A stretch of 64,000 bases of DNA from JAFAGX01 sp035623255 (lineage in GTDB: Bacteria; Acidobacteriota; Terriglobia; Terriglobales; Acidobacteriaceae): the NCBI GenBank assembly GCA_035623255.1, contig DASPTU010000082.1, forward strand, positions 44,421 to 108,420. The letters are read 5' to 3'. Positions within the stretch are counted from its first letter, which is position 1; every line of letters begins with the position of its first letter. The translations under genes were made by a program, and so were the position numbers. Below, piece by piece: positions 27,445-36,986 of this stretch. The notes beneath the pieces are model-generated. The model did no database searches. It was not told the origin of the DNA and worked only from the letters and a program-made list of their open reading frames with translations.

Positions 27445-28155
27445 ATGCCCGGTTTAGCATCTTCAATTCGCGAGGATCTGGCGACGGTGCTGGAGCGCGA
27501 CCCGGCGGCCAAGTCGCGGCTGGAAGTTTTCCTCTGCTACTCCGGCCTGCATGCGCTCTGGTTTCACCGCATCAACCACTGGCTCTGGAACCGCCACCTT
27601 TATCTGCTCGCGCGCTGGCTTTCGCAAGTTGTGCGATTCTTTACCGGAATCGAAATTCATCCCGGAGCTCAGATCGGACGCCGTTTATTTATTGATCATG
27701 GCATGGGAGTGGTCATCGGCGAGACCGCGACGGTGGGCAACGACGTCACGCTTTACCAGGGCGTTACTCTGGGCGGTACCGGCAAAGAGCACGGCAAGCG
27801 ACACCCCACCATTGGCGACAATGTTGTAGTTGGAGGCGGCGCCAAGATTCTTGGCAACATCACCGTCGGAAACAACTGCCGCGTCGGGGCGGGGTCGGTT
27901 GTGACCAGAGACGTTCCAGATGACTCCACCATTGTTGGAGTTCCCGGTCACATCATCTTCCGCAATGGCAAACGTGTTGTGATCACCGATCCTAAGCAAA
28001 TCAACGACCCGCTCTCCGAGGCACTTGCTGCCGTGGCCGGCGAAGTCAATAAACTGCGCGAACGCGTTCACAAATTGGAAGGCGAACTGGCATCTAACGG
28101 CGACTCAGGCGCTGCTCTGGAGCAGATCATTCACGAAATTGATTACCAGATCTGA
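27445..28155 (+). CDS. cysE: Serine O-acetyltransferase
   Basis: 236 residues from ATG 27445, one base after the cysK stop. It is a short CysE form with a reduced N-terminal helical part ('ASSIREDLATVLERDPAA', 'LHALWFHRINHWLW') and a left-handed beta helix of hexapeptide repeats ('GRRLFIDHGMGVVIGETATVG', 'GNNCRVGAGSVV'). The Asp-His pair in 'DHGMG' and the His in 'EHGKRHPTIG' are the catalytic set. It makes O-acetylserine, used by the neighbouring CysK. The C-terminus has a predicted helix and ends '...HEIDYQI', possibly the Ile tail that binds CysK in the synthase complex. Confidence 0.96.
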   Translation: MPGLASSIREDLATVLERDPAAKSRLEVFLCYSGLHALWFHRINHWLWNRHLYLLARWLSQVVRFFTGIEIHPGAQIGRRLFIDHGMGVVIGETATVGNDVTLYQGVTLGGTGKEHGKRHPTIGDNVVVGGGAKILGNITVGNNCRVGAGSVVTRDVPDDSTIVGVPGHIIFRNGKRVVITDPKQINDPLSEALAAVAGEVNKLRERVHKLEGELASNGDSGAALEQIIHEIDYQI

Positions 28156-28156
28156 C

Positions 28157-28516
28157 CTATTTTTTCCGAGCGTAGTCACTCGCACCCATCAGGTGAAGAG
28201 AAACATACGCCTCATCCCCGACAACCCAACTGTCGTGTCCGGGTGCGATATAGAAAACGTCCCCCGCTTTCATCTCGATGACCCGGCCGTCATCCATCGC
28301 CGCCGTTGCCCGGCCAGACACGACGATCCCGATATGTTCCACCGAGCAACTCTTCGCGCCCATAGCTCGGCCCACGTGCTCTGACCACTTCCATCCCGGC
28401 TCATAGGTTGCCCGGCCGATCGTCATGCCGTTGATATGGATCAGTTCAAACTTGCCTTTCTCAAAGGCCCGCATCTCGTCGGGATGCTCAAACCGCTTCA
28501 CAATTACTTCGTACAA
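28157..28516 (-). CDS. Cupin domain protein
   Basis: 119 residues. The start is TTG 28516, fixed by a strong AGGAGG ribosome site 5 nt upstream. Single double-stranded beta-helix: 'GWKWSEHVGRAMGAKSCSVEHIGIVVSGRA' (quoted in part), 'MKAGDVFYIAPGHDSWVVGDE'. The histidines at 'SEHVG', 'VEHIG' and 'PGHDSW' could bind a metal. The function is unknown; it may be a small metal-binding sensor or enzyme. Tail to tail with cysE, 1 nt apart. Confidence 0.8.
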   Translation of the reverse strand: MYEVIVKRFEHPDEMRAFEKGKFELIHINGMTIGRATYEPGWKWSEHVGRAMGAKSCSVEHIGIVVSGRATAAMDDGRVIEMKAGDVFYIAPGHDSWVVGDEAYVSLHLMGASDYARKK

Positions 28517-28684
28517 GATGACCTCCTAAGGGCCCTGCTGTTTTCTACTGATCATCGGGCTTGGCGGGAAGATTCAACGTTCGCTCAGTTCACGCGAAAT
28601 CTTCATATCTGAGGAGAGAATGAGTGCAACGCCTGGCCAGCAGCCACCTTGCTCAGAGTCTATTCGCGAGGGGAGACTAAGGTG

Positions 28685-29050
28685 CTATTCCAGGCATCGT
28701 AGATGTGAGCGGGCAGATTGCCCGAAGCCAAGTCTGAGCGCCATCATCCGTGCATGGTGTGCCTGTGCACGTGCGCACGCAGCTTGCTGACGAGCCATAT
28801 TCGCCTCGATCGAAGCAAACCGGCCTTGCATCCTGGCAAGCTGGAGCTCAGGAGTTGCAAGCTGAGGGTTTCCGGCAAACACGGCCTGAGCCATCGCAGA
28901 AAAATGGGTCGCATCGGCCGTCAGGCGTTGCACTGCCGCAGTTGCGCGATCAATCACGCAACCGCCCTGATACCGGTTCACGAAGTGATTGCCGACAACC
29001 ACCGCCAGAACCGCCACCGACACCCAGTACATCGTCTTTTCCGAGCTCAT
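28685..29050 (-). CDS. Small membrane-anchored protein downstream of murC
   Basis: 121 residues from ATG 29050 (GAGGAG ribosome site upstream; a longer frame starts at 29095 without one). N-terminal transmembrane helix at about 7-22 ('YWVSVAVLAVVVGNHF'), then an Ala/Gln-rich helical region ('QRLTADATHFSAMAQAV', 'MARQQAACARAQAHHARMM') likely to form a coiled coil outside the membrane. Two Cys residues. Not recognised. It follows murC by 122 nt on the same strand, where many relatives would have ftsQ, but it shows no FtsQ or POTRA features. Confidence 0.6.
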   Translation of the reverse strand: MSSEKTMYWVSVAVLAVVVGNHFVNRYQGGCVIDRATAAVQRLTADATHFSAMAQAVFAGNPQLATPELQLARMQGRFASIEANMARQQAACARAQAHHARMMALRLGFGQSARSHLRCLE

Positions 29051-29172
29051 GTTGCTGCTCCTCGCTCCGTTATGGGGTTTAGACGAATCGCTCACAGATT
29101 TGTTATCGGCAGTTTGCTTCTTGTTATGTATAACGGAGTTGAGACAAGGTTCCGCCGGGTTCGCCGCGTCTC

Positions 29173-30597
29173 TTAGGTTGAGAATTTCAAACCTGTGACG
29201 ACTAACGGCTCCCGGGCACCGAGTTTCTCGAGGATCATCGGGCCAAGCTGAGAAACGCTTCCTGCGCCTAGAGTTACGATCATGTCACCTTCCTCCGCGA
29301 CGGCTGCCGCGGCATCCGCCGCATGGTCGAAATCGGGCATATAGCGAGCGTTGTGTCCAGCCTCTTCGATCCGTCGTACCAGAACCTCGGCGGTGACACC
29401 TTCAATGGGCTTTTCGCTGGCGGCATAAATATCAAGGACGATAAGCGTATCCGCATCCCCGAATGCAGTTGCAAATTGGTCCATCAGGTCCTGCGTGCGG
29501 GTGTACCGGTGCGGCTGAAAAACCACATGGATCTTGCGGAAGCCACATTGTCGTGCAGCAGCTAAGGTGGCGCGGATCTCGGTAGGGTGATGCCCATAAT
29601 CATCGATCACGCTCACACCGGCCGCTTTGCCACGCAATTGAAAGCGGCGATCTACACCCCGGAAATTTTCCAGTGCGTTGCGAATTTGGTCGGGACTTAG
29701 CTCAAGACCAACGCCAACCGCAATTGCCGCGGTGGCATTCAAAACGTTGTGCGCTCCGGGCACATGCAGGGTGAATTCGCCCAGATCCTGATTTCCAAAA
29801 GTGACCCGAAAGCGGCTGAGCGGCTGAGTCCGCCCAGTCATCGCTGCGGACTCGCCCATCTTGATGTGAAAATTTGAGCCTCGCCGCGTTCCATAGGTGA
29901 CTGTGCGGCGGCGGATCTGAGGTATTAGCCGGCGAAGATATCCATCGTCATTGCAGAGAACGACAACCCCATAAAACGGCACCCGATCCATAAAATCCAG
30001 GAATGCGCGCTTCACATCGCGCAGGTTGCGGTAGCAATCCATGTGCTCGCGATCGATATTTGTGACCACCGCAAGGATGGGTGAGAGCATTAGGAACGAT
30101 CGATCGCTTTCATCGGCCTCGGCGACAAGGTACTGCGACTTGCCCAGCCGGGCGTTAGAACCCATGGCATCAACGCGGCCGCCGACAACGACCGTCGGGT
30201 CCAGACCTGCGCCGGCCAGAACCGCCGCCACCATGGAAGTGGTCGTTGTTTTGCCGTGCATGCCGGCAATCGCGATGCCGTACTTCAAACGCATCAGCTC
30301 AGCCAGCATCTCGGCGCGTGGAATGACAGGGATGTGAAGACTTCGAGCTTCGGCAACTTCGGGATTGTCTGCCGCGATCGCAGAACTTGTAACCACCACC
30401 TCTGCGCCCGGGACGTTCGTGGCGCTATGGCTTTCAAAGATTTGTGCTCCGAGGGCTGCCAGACGCTGAGTAACAACGCTGGTTTTGAGATCGGAACCGG
30501 AGACCTTGTAGCCGAGGTTGAGCAGCACTTCGGCAATTCCGCTCATGCCGATACCGCCTATGCCCACGAAGTGAATACGTTGAATCTTGGCGAACAT
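29173..30597 (-). CDS. murC: UDP-N-acetylmuramate-L-alanine ligase MurC
   Basis: 474 residues. N-terminal UDP-binding 'FVGIGGIGMSGIAE', ATP-binding 'GMHGKTTTTSMVA', 'AEADESDRSFL', 'VTNIDREHMD', and C-terminal 'DDYGHHPTEI' and 'FQPHRYTRT'. It adds L-Ala to UDP-MurNAc in the cytoplasm, the first step of peptide-stem synthesis. Last recognised gene of the dcw cluster here, 46 nt after murG. Confidence 0.97.
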   Translation of the reverse strand: MFAKIQRIHFVGIGGIGMSGIAEVLLNLGYKVSGSDLKTSVVTQRLAALGAQIFESHSATNVPGAEVVVTSSAIAADNPEVAEARSLHIPVIPRAEMLAELMRLKYGIAIAGMHGKTTTTSMVAAVLAGAGLDPTVVVGGRVDAMGSNARLGKSQYLVAEADESDRSFLMLSPILAVVTNIDREHMDCYRNLRDVKRAFLDFMDRVPFYGVVVLCNDDGYLRRLIPQIRRRTVTYGTRRGSNFHIKMGESAAMTGRTQPLSRFRVTFGNQDLGEFTLHVPGAHNVLNATAAIAVGVGLELSPDQIRNALENFRGVDRRFQLRGKAAGVSVIDDYGHHPTEIRATLAAARQCGFRKIHVVFQPHRYTRTQDLMDQFATAFGDADTLIVLDIYAASEKPIEGVTAEVLVRRIEEAGHNARYMPDFDHAADAAAAVAEEGDMIVTLGAGSVSQLGPMILEKLGAREPLVVTGLKFST

Positions 30598-30643
30598 GAG
30601 TTTTCAGACTACACGAGCCTTCAACGGCTTGCGACGACAACCG

Positions 30644-31708
30644 TCACTTGACATCTGCCAGTTGTGCCGCAATTTCTGCGATCTCCTGCGCGGCTTTGGG
30701 ATGAGAAAGCTGTCGAGCCGCCTGTCCCATCGCTCTTAACCGCCCCTGATCGCTAAGAAGCGCGATTACCGTGTTCAACAGAGTCTCGCCGGTGAGTTGC
30801 GACTGCTCCAGCATCACGGCTGCTCCTGCCTTCACCAGGGCCTCCGCATTACGTTTTTGATGGTCATCGGCCGCGCGTGGGAACGGCACAAAGATCGCAG
30901 GCTTTCCCGCAGCTGTCACCTCCGCGACCGTGCTCGCCCCCGAGCGGCAAACTAGCAAGCTGGCTCGCGCAAACTGAGCCGGCATATCGTCGATGAATCG
31001 GTAAATCTCAACCTGCCCGCCCGGATCAGGGTACGCCGCTTTCGCCGCATTATAGTCAGCTTCTCCGGTTTGATGGGCCACGTGCAGCCCGGGAATTCGC
31101 TTCACAAGCTCTGGTATCGCCTTGACCGCAGCCTCGTTGATTGCCCGCGCCCCCTGACTTCCACCAAAGATGAGGAGAGTGGGTTTAGCCGCATTGTCCC
31201 CTCCCGTTTGAAAAAAGGCTTCCCGCACCGGAACGCCCGTCACTCTGGAATGCGGAAAATATTTGGCGGTTTCTTGGAAATGGACGGCAGCGGCGGAGAC
31301 GAAGGGCCCAACGATCCGATTGGCGAATCCCGGAACGACGTTGGGCTCAAAAATCAATGTCGGAATTCTTCGCAATACTGCAGCTAACATCGCCGGGCCG
31401 GACGCATATCCGCCAACCCCAATGACCACATCAGGCCTGAAGTCAGAAAGAATGTGCCCCGCCGACCACACGGCCCTCGGCAGAGCGAAAAGGGTCTTCA
31501 GGCGGGTGGTGAAGCCAACATTTTTCAGCGCTCCAACGTCCACCAGGCGCAGTGCAAAGCCGGCGTTCGGAACCAGGCGGTTCTCAATCCCCCGGCTCGT
31601 GCCAATAAACAAAACCTCGGCGGCGAATTGTTTCTGTAGTTGCTGAGCGATTGCCAGGGCAGGAATGACGTGCCCCCCAGTTCCGCCGCCTGCCAGAATC
31701 GCCCGCAT
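30644..31708 (-). CDS. murG: MurG N-acetylglucosaminyltransferase
   Basis: 354 residues. GT28/GT-B motifs: 'GGTGGHVIPALAIAQ' at 8-22, 'GIENRLVPNAGF', 'IGVGGYASGP', 'IFGGSQGARAIN', 'CRSGASTVAEVTAAGKPAIFVPFP'. It adds GlcNAc to lipid I, giving lipid II, at the inner face of the membrane. In the dcw operon between ftsW and murC. Confidence 0.97.
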   Translation of the reverse strand: MRAILAGGGTGGHVIPALAIAQQLQKQFAAEVLFIGTSRGIENRLVPNAGFALRLVDVGALKNVGFTTRLKTLFALPRAVWSAGHILSDFRPDVVIGVGGYASGPAMLAAVLRRIPTLIFEPNVVPGFANRIVGPFVSAAAVHFQETAKYFPHSRVTGVPVREAFFQTGGDNAAKPTLLIFGGSQGARAINEAAVKAIPELVKRIPGLHVAHQTGEADYNAAKAAYPDPGGQVEIYRFIDDMPAQFARASLLVCRSGASTVAEVTAAGKPAIFVPFPRAADDHQKRNAEALVKAGAAVMLEQSQLTGETLLNTVIALLSDQGRLRAMGQAARQLSHPKAAQEIAEIAAQLADVK

Positions 31709-31817
31709 GAACTGACTATAAATTGAAAAACCGGGAGCACGAGCGGGTGAGGTTAACCTTCCGGTTGCTGAGTTGAATCCTGATCGAACCTGGGACGGTG
31801 CACATCCCCATGCCGGT

Positions 31818-32909
31818 CTATTCTGCTTGTTTGGAGATGTTCAGCAGCACCCCCACCGAGGCCAAAGCGAAGAATAAAGATGAGCCGCCATAAGAGACGA
31901 AGGGAAGGGGAATGCCTTTGGTCGGCATCAGCCCCAGAACCACGCTGATATTGATGAACGCTTGCACCACAATCATGCTGGTGATTCCCACGGCTAGAAA
32001 TCGCCCAAACATATCTTGCGTCCGCAATGCAGTGCGGGTGCCGCGCCATAAGAAAATCGCGAAAAGCGCGACGATCACCAGAGAACCCAGCAACCCCATT
32101 TCTTCAGCCGTCACCGCAAAGATGAAGTCTGTGTGCGGCTCGGGCAGATAAAACAGCTTCTGCTTGCCTTCCATGAGGCCGACTCCGGTAATTCCTCCGG
32201 TGCTCACTGCGATCAGCGACTGGATGATGTGAAACCCGCGGCCTTGTGGATCTGAGTAAGGGTCAAGAAACGCCAGGATGCGTGCCCGACGGTAAGCCAC
32301 ATGGAATATCAGGAAATATAAAGGAAGCAAGGATCCCACCAAAGCATATCCGAGATAGCGCAACTCCAGGCCGGCAACGAACAGAACACACCCGGTGATC
32401 GCGGCGCAGGCGATTGCGGTGCCCAAGTCCGGCTGAAAAACAATAAGACCTATGAAAACCAGCGTGGGGAGCACCGCCGGCAAGACCGTGTTTCGCCACT
32501 GGTCCATCGATTTCGTGCGCGTTTCCAGGAAAAACGCGAGGAAAAGGATGATCGCCGGCTTGGCCATCTCCGACGGCTGAAAGGAGAACGGCCCCCAATG
32601 GATCCAGCGGTGCGTATGGTGCGAACGATCGAGAAGGAAGGCCGAAATCAGCAGCAGGGTAGTTACACCGAGCAGGGAGAAAACCACCGCTGGATGTTTG
32701 TAGCGGCGATAGTCCAGCTTCATGGTAGCCACCATGAGCAGAAGCCCGCCTGTCGCCCAGCCCAACTGCCTCAGCAGAAAAAAGTATCCGGAACCATAGC
32801 GCTCTTTTGCCATCACCGCCGAGGCGCTGAACACCATCACCAGTCCGATAAAAATCAGAAGCAGGGTGATGGTGAACAGCCATCGATCGACACTAACGCG
32901 CTTGGCCAT
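31818..32909 (-). CDS. ftsW: FtsW peptidoglycan polymerase (SEDS family)
   Basis: 363 residues from ATG 32909; the longer open frame reaches into murD and its N-terminal 79 residues look non-coding. About ten transmembrane segments. SEDS signatures: 'SASAVMAKERYG', 'FSFQPSEMAKPAIILFLAFFL' (given in part), 'FQPDLGTAI', 'GLMEGKQKLFYLPEPHTDFIF' (in part), and 'GLMPTKGIPLPFVSYGGSS' near the C-terminus. It polymerises lipid II at the division septum together with FtsI. A 139-bp gap separates it from murD. Confidence 0.95.
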   Translation of the reverse strand: MAKRVSVDRWLFTITLLLIFIGLVMVFSASAVMAKERYGSGYFFLLRQLGWATGGLLLMVATMKLDYRRYKHPAVVFSLLGVTTLLLISAFLLDRSHHTHRWIHWGPFSFQPSEMAKPAIILFLAFFLETRTKSMDQWRNTVLPAVLPTLVFIGLIVFQPDLGTAIACAAITGCVLFVAGLELRYLGYALVGSLLPLYFLIFHVAYRRARILAFLDPYSDPQGRGFHIIQSLIAVSTGGITGVGLMEGKQKLFYLPEPHTDFIFAVTAEEMGLLGSLVIVALFAIFLWRGTRTALRTQDMFGRFLAVGITSMIVVQAFINISVVLGLMPTKGIPLPFVSYGGSSLFFALASVGVLLNISKQAE

Positions 32910-33048
32910 GGAAAACTTTTTATTTGACCACGGAGCCGCAGGAACACGGGAAAAACTTCTCTGGATTTTGCGAGGAAGGTAACTTGTTTGGTTCCAGGAG
33001 CGCTTTGGCGCCGGCGAGAGGGATTCGCTTTGGGATCTCAGCGGAGAA

Positions 33049-34419
33049 CTAGGAAGCCTCGACTTGGGTCTCGGCCAAACTGCGCACCACTTCCTTGAAC
33101 GCCTTCCCCCGATGTTCGTAATTGCGGAACTGGTCGAAGCTGGCACAGGCAGGGGCTAGCAACACGATATCGCCGGGTTGTGCCGCATCGCTGGCTTGTC
33201 TGATCGCATTCTCCAATGTGTCGGCATGAACAATCTCTGCCGCTCCCTTGATCTGCGATTCGATCTTGTTGGCCGCAGCCCCGATGGTGTATACCCGTTT
33301 CACACGTTGCCGTAGAAGATCGTTCAATACGCTGTAGTCGCTGCCTTTGTCTTTCCCCCCGAGGATCAGGTGAATATTCGCCGGAAACGATTCCAGCGCC
33401 TTAATGGTGGCATCAACGTTCGTGGCTTTGGAATCGTTGTAGTACTCCACTCCGTTGATCGAGGCCACATGTTCGAGGCGATGTTCGACCGCCCGGAACT
33501 CCCGTACAGCTTTGCCGATCCGCCGTGCCTCGACATCGCTGAGAACACCTACGCAGACTGCGGCGAGAACATTCTCGACGTTGTGCGCTCCTTTTAAGGG
33601 AATCTCGGAAACCAGCATGATTTCACGCTGGCCATTGAAATCGCGAAACAGCACTCGCCCATCTCGAACATAGGCTCCTCGTTCAATTTCCTTCTTTCGA
33701 CTGAACCAGACAACTTGCCCTCGGGTGCGTGAAGCCATGGCTATGCAGGTGGGATCATCGGCGTTCAGAACAGCGAAATCGGTCGATTGCTGGTTCTCAA
33801 AGATGCGCGCTTTGGCGTCGGCATAAGCGTTGAACGTGCGATGGCGGTCGAGATGGTCGGGGGTTACATTGAGCACGACGGCAATGTGAGGACGAAATGT
33901 TTCTATGGTTTCAAGCTGGAAACTCGAGACCTCCAGCACAGCGATCGTGTCCGCCGTCGCTTCTTCCACCAGGGAAATGGCTGGAGTGCCAATGTTCCCA
34001 CCCACTACTGTCGGGAACCCGCCATTTTTGACAACCTCGCCGGCTAAGGCCGTTGTCGTGGTCTTTCCGTTGGAACCTGTTATAGCCACGATGGTGCCCG
34101 GGAAAAACTGGGCTGCGAGTTCGATTTCACCAATGATTTTTTCTCCCAGAGCTCGCGCTTGCACCAGAGGTGGAGCGTCCAGGGGCACGCCTGGGCTGAC
34201 GATGATCAGGTCCTGGTTCTGAAAGGTACGATCACCGTGTCCGCCGGTTTCGACCACAATACCTTCATCCAGCAGCCGAGGAATTTCCGCTTTCAGTTCG
34301 TCCGGAGTCTTTGTATCAGAAACTGTAACTCGCGCACCGCGGTTCTTCACGAAGAAGGCCGAAGCTATGCCGGACTTGCCCAGCCCGACGACCAGAACGC
34401 GCTTGTTGAGCAGTTCCAT
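33049..34419 (-). CDS. murD: UDP-MurNAc-L-Ala:D-Glu ligase MurD
   Basis: 456 residues. 'VVGLGKSGIASAFFV' N-terminal Rossmann-like domain, ATP-binding 'ITGSNGKTTTTAL', 'LEVSSFQLE', 'LNVTPDHLDRH', 'YNDSKATNVDATIKAL', 'LGGKDKGSDY'. It adds D-Glu to the UDP-muramyl peptide. Follows mraY by 25 nt in the operon. Confidence 0.97.
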   Translation of the reverse strand: MELLNKRVLVVGLGKSGIASAFFVKNRGARVTVSDTKTPDELKAEIPRLLDEGIVVETGGHGDRTFQNQDLIIVSPGVPLDAPPLVQARALGEKIIGEIELAAQFFPGTIVAITGSNGKTTTTALAGEVVKNGGFPTVVGGNIGTPAISLVEEATADTIAVLEVSSFQLETIETFRPHIAVVLNVTPDHLDRHRTFNAYADAKARIFENQQSTDFAVLNADDPTCIAMASRTRGQVVWFSRKKEIERGAYVRDGRVLFRDFNGQREIMLVSEIPLKGAHNVENVLAAVCVGVLSDVEARRIGKAVREFRAVEHRLEHVASINGVEYYNDSKATNVDATIKALESFPANIHLILGGKDKGSDYSVLNDLLRQRVKRVYTIGAAANKIESQIKGAAEIVHADTLENAIRQASDAAQPGDIVLLAPACASFDQFRNYEHRGKAFKEVVRSLAETQVEAS

Positions 34420-34444
34420 GAAAGGCGATTTCAGTGTGGCGAAT

Positions 34445-35578
34445 TTATCTTAGTTTAAGAGTGGTCAGCGCAAACAACGCAAAAACCAGCGACGCAATCC
34501 AGAAGCGCACAATAATCTTCGATTCCGACCAACCCAGCAGCTCAAAATGATGATGCAACGGCGCCATCTTAAAAATACGCTTCTTACGAAGCTTATAGGA
34601 GGCCACCTGCAGGATCACCGAAATCGCTTCAATCACGAACACCCCGCCAATAAACGGCAGCAGCAGCTCTTGCTTAATGATGACCGCGACGGTGCCAATC
34701 GCTCCGCCCAGCGCTAGCGATCCTACGTCGCCCATAAAAACTTCGGCCGGATGGGCGTTATACCATAAGAATCCGATTGCCGAGCCCACCATCGCGCCGC
34801 AGAAGATAGTCAACTCGCCCACTTGGGGCATTCGCTGCAATTCCAGGTAAGAAGCAAATGTCGCGTGCCCGCTGACGTAGGTCAGCACGGTCAAAGCTCC
34901 AGCGGCAATCACGGTGCAACCAATCGCGAGGCCATCCAAACCATCCGTGAGATTCACGGCATTGCTGGAACCAACGATGACTACGACCACAAAAAGAACA
35001 AATGGGAGAAAGGCCAGCGGCCAGAGATGAGGGTTATGTTCCCAAGCCCCAATCACCAGGTCGGGCCGGAATTGTTTGATGAAGGGAACAAGCAACCTGG
35101 TCGAATAAAGACCGTAGGTTTGCATGGCGATCAGCGTAACTGCGATCAGAATACTCGTCAGGATCTGATATCCCAGCTTGGCCTTGCCTGTCAGCCCGAG
35201 GTTTCTGCGGTGAACAACTTTCGCGTAGTCGTCGGCAAAGCCAATGGCCGCGAAAGCCGACGTGGACAGCACCGCGATCCAGACAAAGCGATTGCTGAGA
35301 TCGGCCCAGAGCAGCGTCGGAATCACTGTCGAAATCGCGATCAGCAGACCGCCCATGGTGGGAGTGCCTGCCTTTTTCTGATGAGCTTTCGGGCCTTCCT
35401 CGCGAATATACTGGCCGATCTGGAATTCGCGAAGGCGATTGATGATGGCGGGCCCAACTATCAGCCCGGTGAACAATGCCGTGAGGCTGGCAAATGCAGT
35501 CCGGAACGTCAGGTAGCGGAAGATGCGGAACGGCGGGAAGTAATGAAATAACTTCAGGTACAACAGCCAATAAAGCAA
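34445..35578 (-). CDS. mraY: Phospho-MurNAc-pentapeptide transferase MraY
   Basis: 377 residues from TTG 35578, chosen because 'LLYWLLYLKLF' is the usual MraY N-terminus, a GGAGG lies just upstream, and the start then falls 10 nt after murF. A longer frame from 35644 would overlap murF. Ten membrane segments. Catalytic motifs: 'FADDYAK' (paired Asp), 'NAVNLTDGLDGLA', 'FMGDVGSLALG', 'PLHHHFELLG'. It transfers phospho-MurNAc-pentapeptide to undecaprenyl phosphate, forming lipid I. Confidence 0.95.
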   Translation of the reverse strand: MLYWLLYLKLFHYFPPFRIFRYLTFRTAFASLTALFTGLIVGPAIINRLREFQIGQYIREEGPKAHQKKAGTPTMGGLLIAISTVIPTLLWADLSNRFVWIAVLSTSAFAAIGFADDYAKVVHRRNLGLTGKAKLGYQILTSILIAVTLIAMQTYGLYSTRLLVPFIKQFRPDLVIGAWEHNPHLWPLAFLPFVLFVVVVIVGSSNAVNLTDGLDGLAIGCTVIAAGALTVLTYVSGHATFASYLELQRMPQVGELTIFCGAMVGSAIGFLWYNAHPAEVFMGDVGSLALGGAIGTVAVIIKQELLLPFIGGVFVIEAISVILQVASYKLRKKRIFKMAPLHHHFELLGWSESKIIVRFWIASLVFALFALTTLKLR

Positions 35579-35588
35579 TCCGCCTCCG

Positions 35589-36986
35589 TTATCTTCCTCG
35601 TCGTTGGTTGACCGCCGCGCCGCGCTCCGAGGTCCATCTGTCAAGCGCGTTCTCTAGTTTTACACCTCGCGACGCTTTCAGCAGGACCACATCTCCATCG
35701 CGCGTCTCTCGCGCCAACCATTCACCAGCTTCTTCTGGAGTGGCAAAAAACTGCCCTTGCAGGCCGTGACTGGCCGCAGCTTCAACCATGTCCTTTGCCA
35801 AGCCCCTAACCCCAACGACAATGTCTATGTTCCGCTTCGCGGCGTGGGATCCGGCTTGGCGATGTAGTTCTGCCGCTGTGATCCCGAGCTCGAGCATCTC
35901 GCCGGCAACCACAATGCGACGCCTTGCCGGCATGCTGGCTAGTGCGTCCACCATGGCATCCAGAGCTTTTGGATTGGAATTGTAGCAATCGTTGATCACG
36001 GTGATGTTGCCGACTTGGACGACCTGCCCGCGCTTATCCGCCGCGACCAAAGACGCGAGAGCCTCAATAATCTCAGTAGTAGTGAGCCCATGTTCCTGTC
36101 CGACGGCGACCGCGGCAAGCGCGTTATATACATTATGAATTCCGATTAGCGGTAGAACCGCACTTTTCCGGACACTGCCCACAACAAGATCGAATTTGCA
36201 TCCCAGCTCGCCGCGGTTTTCGATGTTCTCAGCGCGAACGTCCGCCGGCCGGTTGATTCCATAAAAAATCACTTTGCCATGGAAATCGCGTCCGAATTGC
36301 GAAACGTATTCATCATCGGCATTAAGAATTGCAGTTCCTCCCGTAGGAAGCGACTGCACCAACTCATACTTCGCCCGCGCGATACCGGCGACGGAGGCAA
36401 AAAATTCCAGATGCACGGGCGCTACGTTGGTGACCACTCCTGTCTCGGGCTGCGCGATCTTTGCCAGCGCCGAAATTTCTCCCGCATGGGACATCCCCAT
36501 CTCGATGACACCAATATCGTGCTCCGGCTCAAGCTTCAGTAGCATCAACGGCAGGCCGAAATGATTGTTGAAGTTGCCTTCTGATTTCAAAACGTGAAAA
36601 CGCGCTGAAAGTATCTGAGCGATGGCTTCCTTTGTCGTAGTTTTGCCGGTAGACCCGGTGATGGCGACCAGTGGTTTGCTCCAAAGTCGGCGGACGGCAG
36701 TTCCTAAGGTTTGTAGTGCAACCAGCGTATTGTCGACCACCATGAGCCCGCGCTTTGCCGTAAACCGTGGTAGCTGATCCGTGGCAATGACAGCCGCAAC
36801 CGCGCCTCTTTCAAGTGCCTGGCTCACGAAATCGTGACCGTCCAAACGTTCCCCTTTGACCGCAAAGAAAAGTTGGCCGGCCTGAATCGTGCGTGAGTCA
36901 ATCGAATAGCCGAGCGCCAGCGCATCGTGCTCAAATTCGCCGCCGGCGGCCAAAAACCCGGCAATCCGGGAAAGCGGCAGTTTCAT
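35589..36986 (-). CDS. murF: UDP-MurNAc-tripeptide:D-Ala-D-Ala ligase MurF
   Basis: 465 residues, ATG overlapping the murE stop (ATGA). ATP loop 'ITGSTGKTTTKEAIA', 'GNFNNHFGLPLMLLKL', 'IEMGMSHAGEI', 'NAPVHLEFF'-like 'VAPVHLEFF', and 'INDCYNSNPKALDAMVDAL'. It completes the UDP-muramyl pentapeptide. Length and motifs are normal. Confidence 0.97.
   Translation of the reverse strand: MKLPLSRIAGFLAAGGEFEHDALALGYSIDSRTIQAGQLFFAVKGERLDGHDFVSQALERGAVAAVIATDQLPRFTAKRGLMVVDNTLVALQTLGTAVRRLWSKPLVAITGSTGKTTTKEAIAQILSARFHVLKSEGNFNNHFGLPLMLLKLEPEHDIGVIEMGMSHAGEISALAKIAQPETGVVTNVAPVHLEFFASVAGIARAKYELVQSLPTGGTAILNADDEYVSQFGRDFHGKVIFYGINRPADVRAENIENRGELGCKFDLVVGSVRKSAVLPLIGIHNVYNALAAVAVGQEHGLTTTEIIEALASLVAADKRGQVVQVGNITVINDCYNSNPKALDAMVDALASMPARRRIVVAGEMLELGITAAELHRQAGSHAAKRNIDIVVGVRGLAKDMVEAAASHGLQGQFFATPEEAGEWLARETRDGDVVLLKASRGVKLENALDRWTSERGAAVNQRRGR

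Noticed and set aside
28620..28802. Short plus-strand ORF with an upstream GAGGAGAGA
   Set aside because: Cys/Arg-rich composition typical of chance frames and antisense to the gene at 28685-29050.
32910..33146. 79-residue N-terminal extension of FtsW
   Set aside because: It is Arg/Ser/Pro-rich, overlaps murD, and SEDS proteins start near 'MAKRVSVDRWLF'.
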